Assembly (NCBI GenBank): GCA_019614645.1
Contig: JABWDB010000013.1
Span: 6,959,501 to 7,023,500, forward strand
Direction of reading: 5' to 3'
Length of the DNA: 64,000 nucleotides
Origin: Stratiolaelaps scimitus
Lineage: Eukaryota > Arthropoda > Arachnida > Mesostigmata > Laelapidae
Positions 62,584-64,000 of the stretch are shown in pieces (positions within the stretch are counted from its first letter, which is position 1; each line of letters begins with the position of its first letter). The notes below the pieces were generated by a model that did not search any database, had not been told where the DNA came from, and worked only from the letters and a program-made list of their open reading frames with translations. The position numbers and the translations under genes were made by a program.

Positions 62584-64000
62584 CTATGTATATGCGATTG
62601 AGGATCAAGATCCCCTGAAAATAGTGGGTATTGCCCGAAACCGACTTTCCCGATACAATTTCCTCTCGTTATTACGGTATTATCTGTTCATATAACATAC
62701 GTACAGATGTCTGCCCCCCCCCCTGTTTCCCTCATTCCAACGTATTGTCTGCGGCCGAAATCTTCTTCTCTTCGTTCGTTTCGCCGAGGGCTCCTACCGG
62801 CACGATCACAGATACGATTAATTACCGCTCATCATCATCATTATGGACGACGAAAGGAGCACACGCATTCAGCGAATTCGCTTTACTCTGGACAGAAATG
62901 CAGCGTTTGATGCCACCCCGCTCCAGATGAACGAGTCGGGTAGGGAGAGAGGCACCGCTATGCCGTCGCCGGAGTGACTCGACCGGGCGAACGCTGCGAT
63001 GACTAGCGCCCGAGTCGCGCAGCTATCAGACCCCTTTATCGGTGGCAACGGATGTCTGATCTACAGCAGTGGTCCGATAGCTCCGCGGGTCGTGGAAGTG
63101 GTTGACGCCGCAGCGGCAGTTGTAGTCAAGCGATGCTGCTACATAGCTCGGGTAGAATCGGCAGAAGCGGACGTTCGGCCAGCCTATTTCATTTCTCCAC
63201 CATCGACTGATTCGTCACCTGGACACTGGCGCGGCTCGAACCGCATTCATCGTTTACTGCGGTAGAAACGCTATCACAGGGGGCGGTGGACACGGAACAC
63301 AGCGTTAGTAAATAGTACCGCACGACGTGAACGTCCGCTGCGCTACAAGCGTTCCGTTGAATGGCGCCAGCGCCGCCCGGGCGGGGGGTGGGGGTGGGTA
63401 GGGTATGGCAGTATTGCTGATCCTCAACGAGCAGCGTGGACCGACCGACGAGTGGCTTCACGGTTTCTAGGCGGCGTTGCCGCCGTCGTCCGCTGCTGCT
63501 GCCCGTTGATATCGGCCCATTTCTGTTGTTTGTGCCCAAGCGTCAACGAGGCGCTCCCCGGCCAACGACGATCCGAGGCGTTCGTCCGCGCCCGCCAGCG
63601 TTACCTATTGCCGACGACGATCGGCAACGGGAGAATCCGCTGATAGCCGCCGAATCCGCGAAGCGATCCTGCGCTGTTATGCGTCGAACGTGCAGCGCCG
63701 AAGCCCCTGCTTCTGCCGCCACCGCCGCCGCCTCAACGACGGACGCCACCGCCGGAACCATGATCAGGATCGCTGGAGCCGCCGCATCTCGTATACACGA
63801 AGCGACACACACACAAACAGGCAAGAATTGGCCGCTGCAGCATCTAGCATCATACAGTTTGTGTGTGTGTGTGTGCCACTGTCTGGGTGTCTGCTTGTAA
63901 GTGGGACCGTGACGACACACGATTGATTCAACCATTTCCCAATCGACGTTTTCTTCCTACCTGCCCTGGCCTCCCCAAAACCCCAACAGCTATTCCGTCT

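Larger units (their letters stand above)
60144..64000. other. No supported gene; GC-rich end of window
   Basis: The stretch contains (AT)n at 61051-61078 and 62546-62580, paired hairpins at 61163-61204, a 16-bp palindrome at 60472-60487, and a GC-rich, low-complexity block at 62.9-63.9 kb. In that last block frames on both strands stay open because stops are rare. Confidence 0.5.

Noticed and set aside
63436..63900. 154-codon GC-rich plus-strand frame
   Set aside because: It is Ala/Arg/Pro-rich with no early ATG, and the opposite strand is open as well. The end runs through a GT microsatellite.

Overview
This is a eukaryotic, almost entirely non-coding window. It has no operons, no tRNA or rRNA gene I could find, no CRISPR array and no long open coding frame. 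The base composition is mixed: GC-rich, triplet-rich patches alternate with AT-rich stretches. There are more than twenty long dinucleotide tracts, (AT)n above all, plus CAG/CAA runs, a mariner DNA transposon and non-LTR retrotransposon debris. This points to an invertebrate, most likely an arthropod. A mite or tick would fit, but nothing here proves it. The longest uninterrupted frames are about what chance gives in 64 kb, so frame length alone was not accepted as evidence of a gene.

The firmest feature is a broken mariner element at 22323-23355 on the minus strand. It lies between (AT)n tracts and has imperfect terminal inverted repeats. Its transposase reading is frameshifted, stop-containing and internally deleted, and a short retrotransposon tail is nested inside it. 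A second copy of that tail lies at 6249-6316. The C-terminal coding end of a non-LTR retrotransposon, with a similar pyrimidine-rich tandem tail, lies at 20250-20960 (minus).

Candidate host genes can only be proposed from open frame, good splice signals and matching intron phase. The better ones are a two-exon 3' gene end at 46474-46974 (plus), a three-exon 3' gene end at 26018-26959 (minus), a three-exon 3' end at 29553-30375 (minus), and a symmetric internal exon at 10903-11088 (minus). Weaker ones are at 46108-46392 (minus), 32910-33209 and 33384-33791 (plus), 36206-36469 (plus), 58274-58924 (minus) and 59948-60143 (minus). I recognise none of these proteins, and all need transcript evidence.

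The rest is intron or intergenic DNA. It contains simple repeats and several striking inverted repeats: a 24-bp perfect stem with a 15-nt loop at 17454-17516, a 44-bp perfect palindrome at 16233-16276, and two adjacent small hairpins at 61163-61204. There is also a 93-bp tandem duplication around a microsatellite at 53594-53790.
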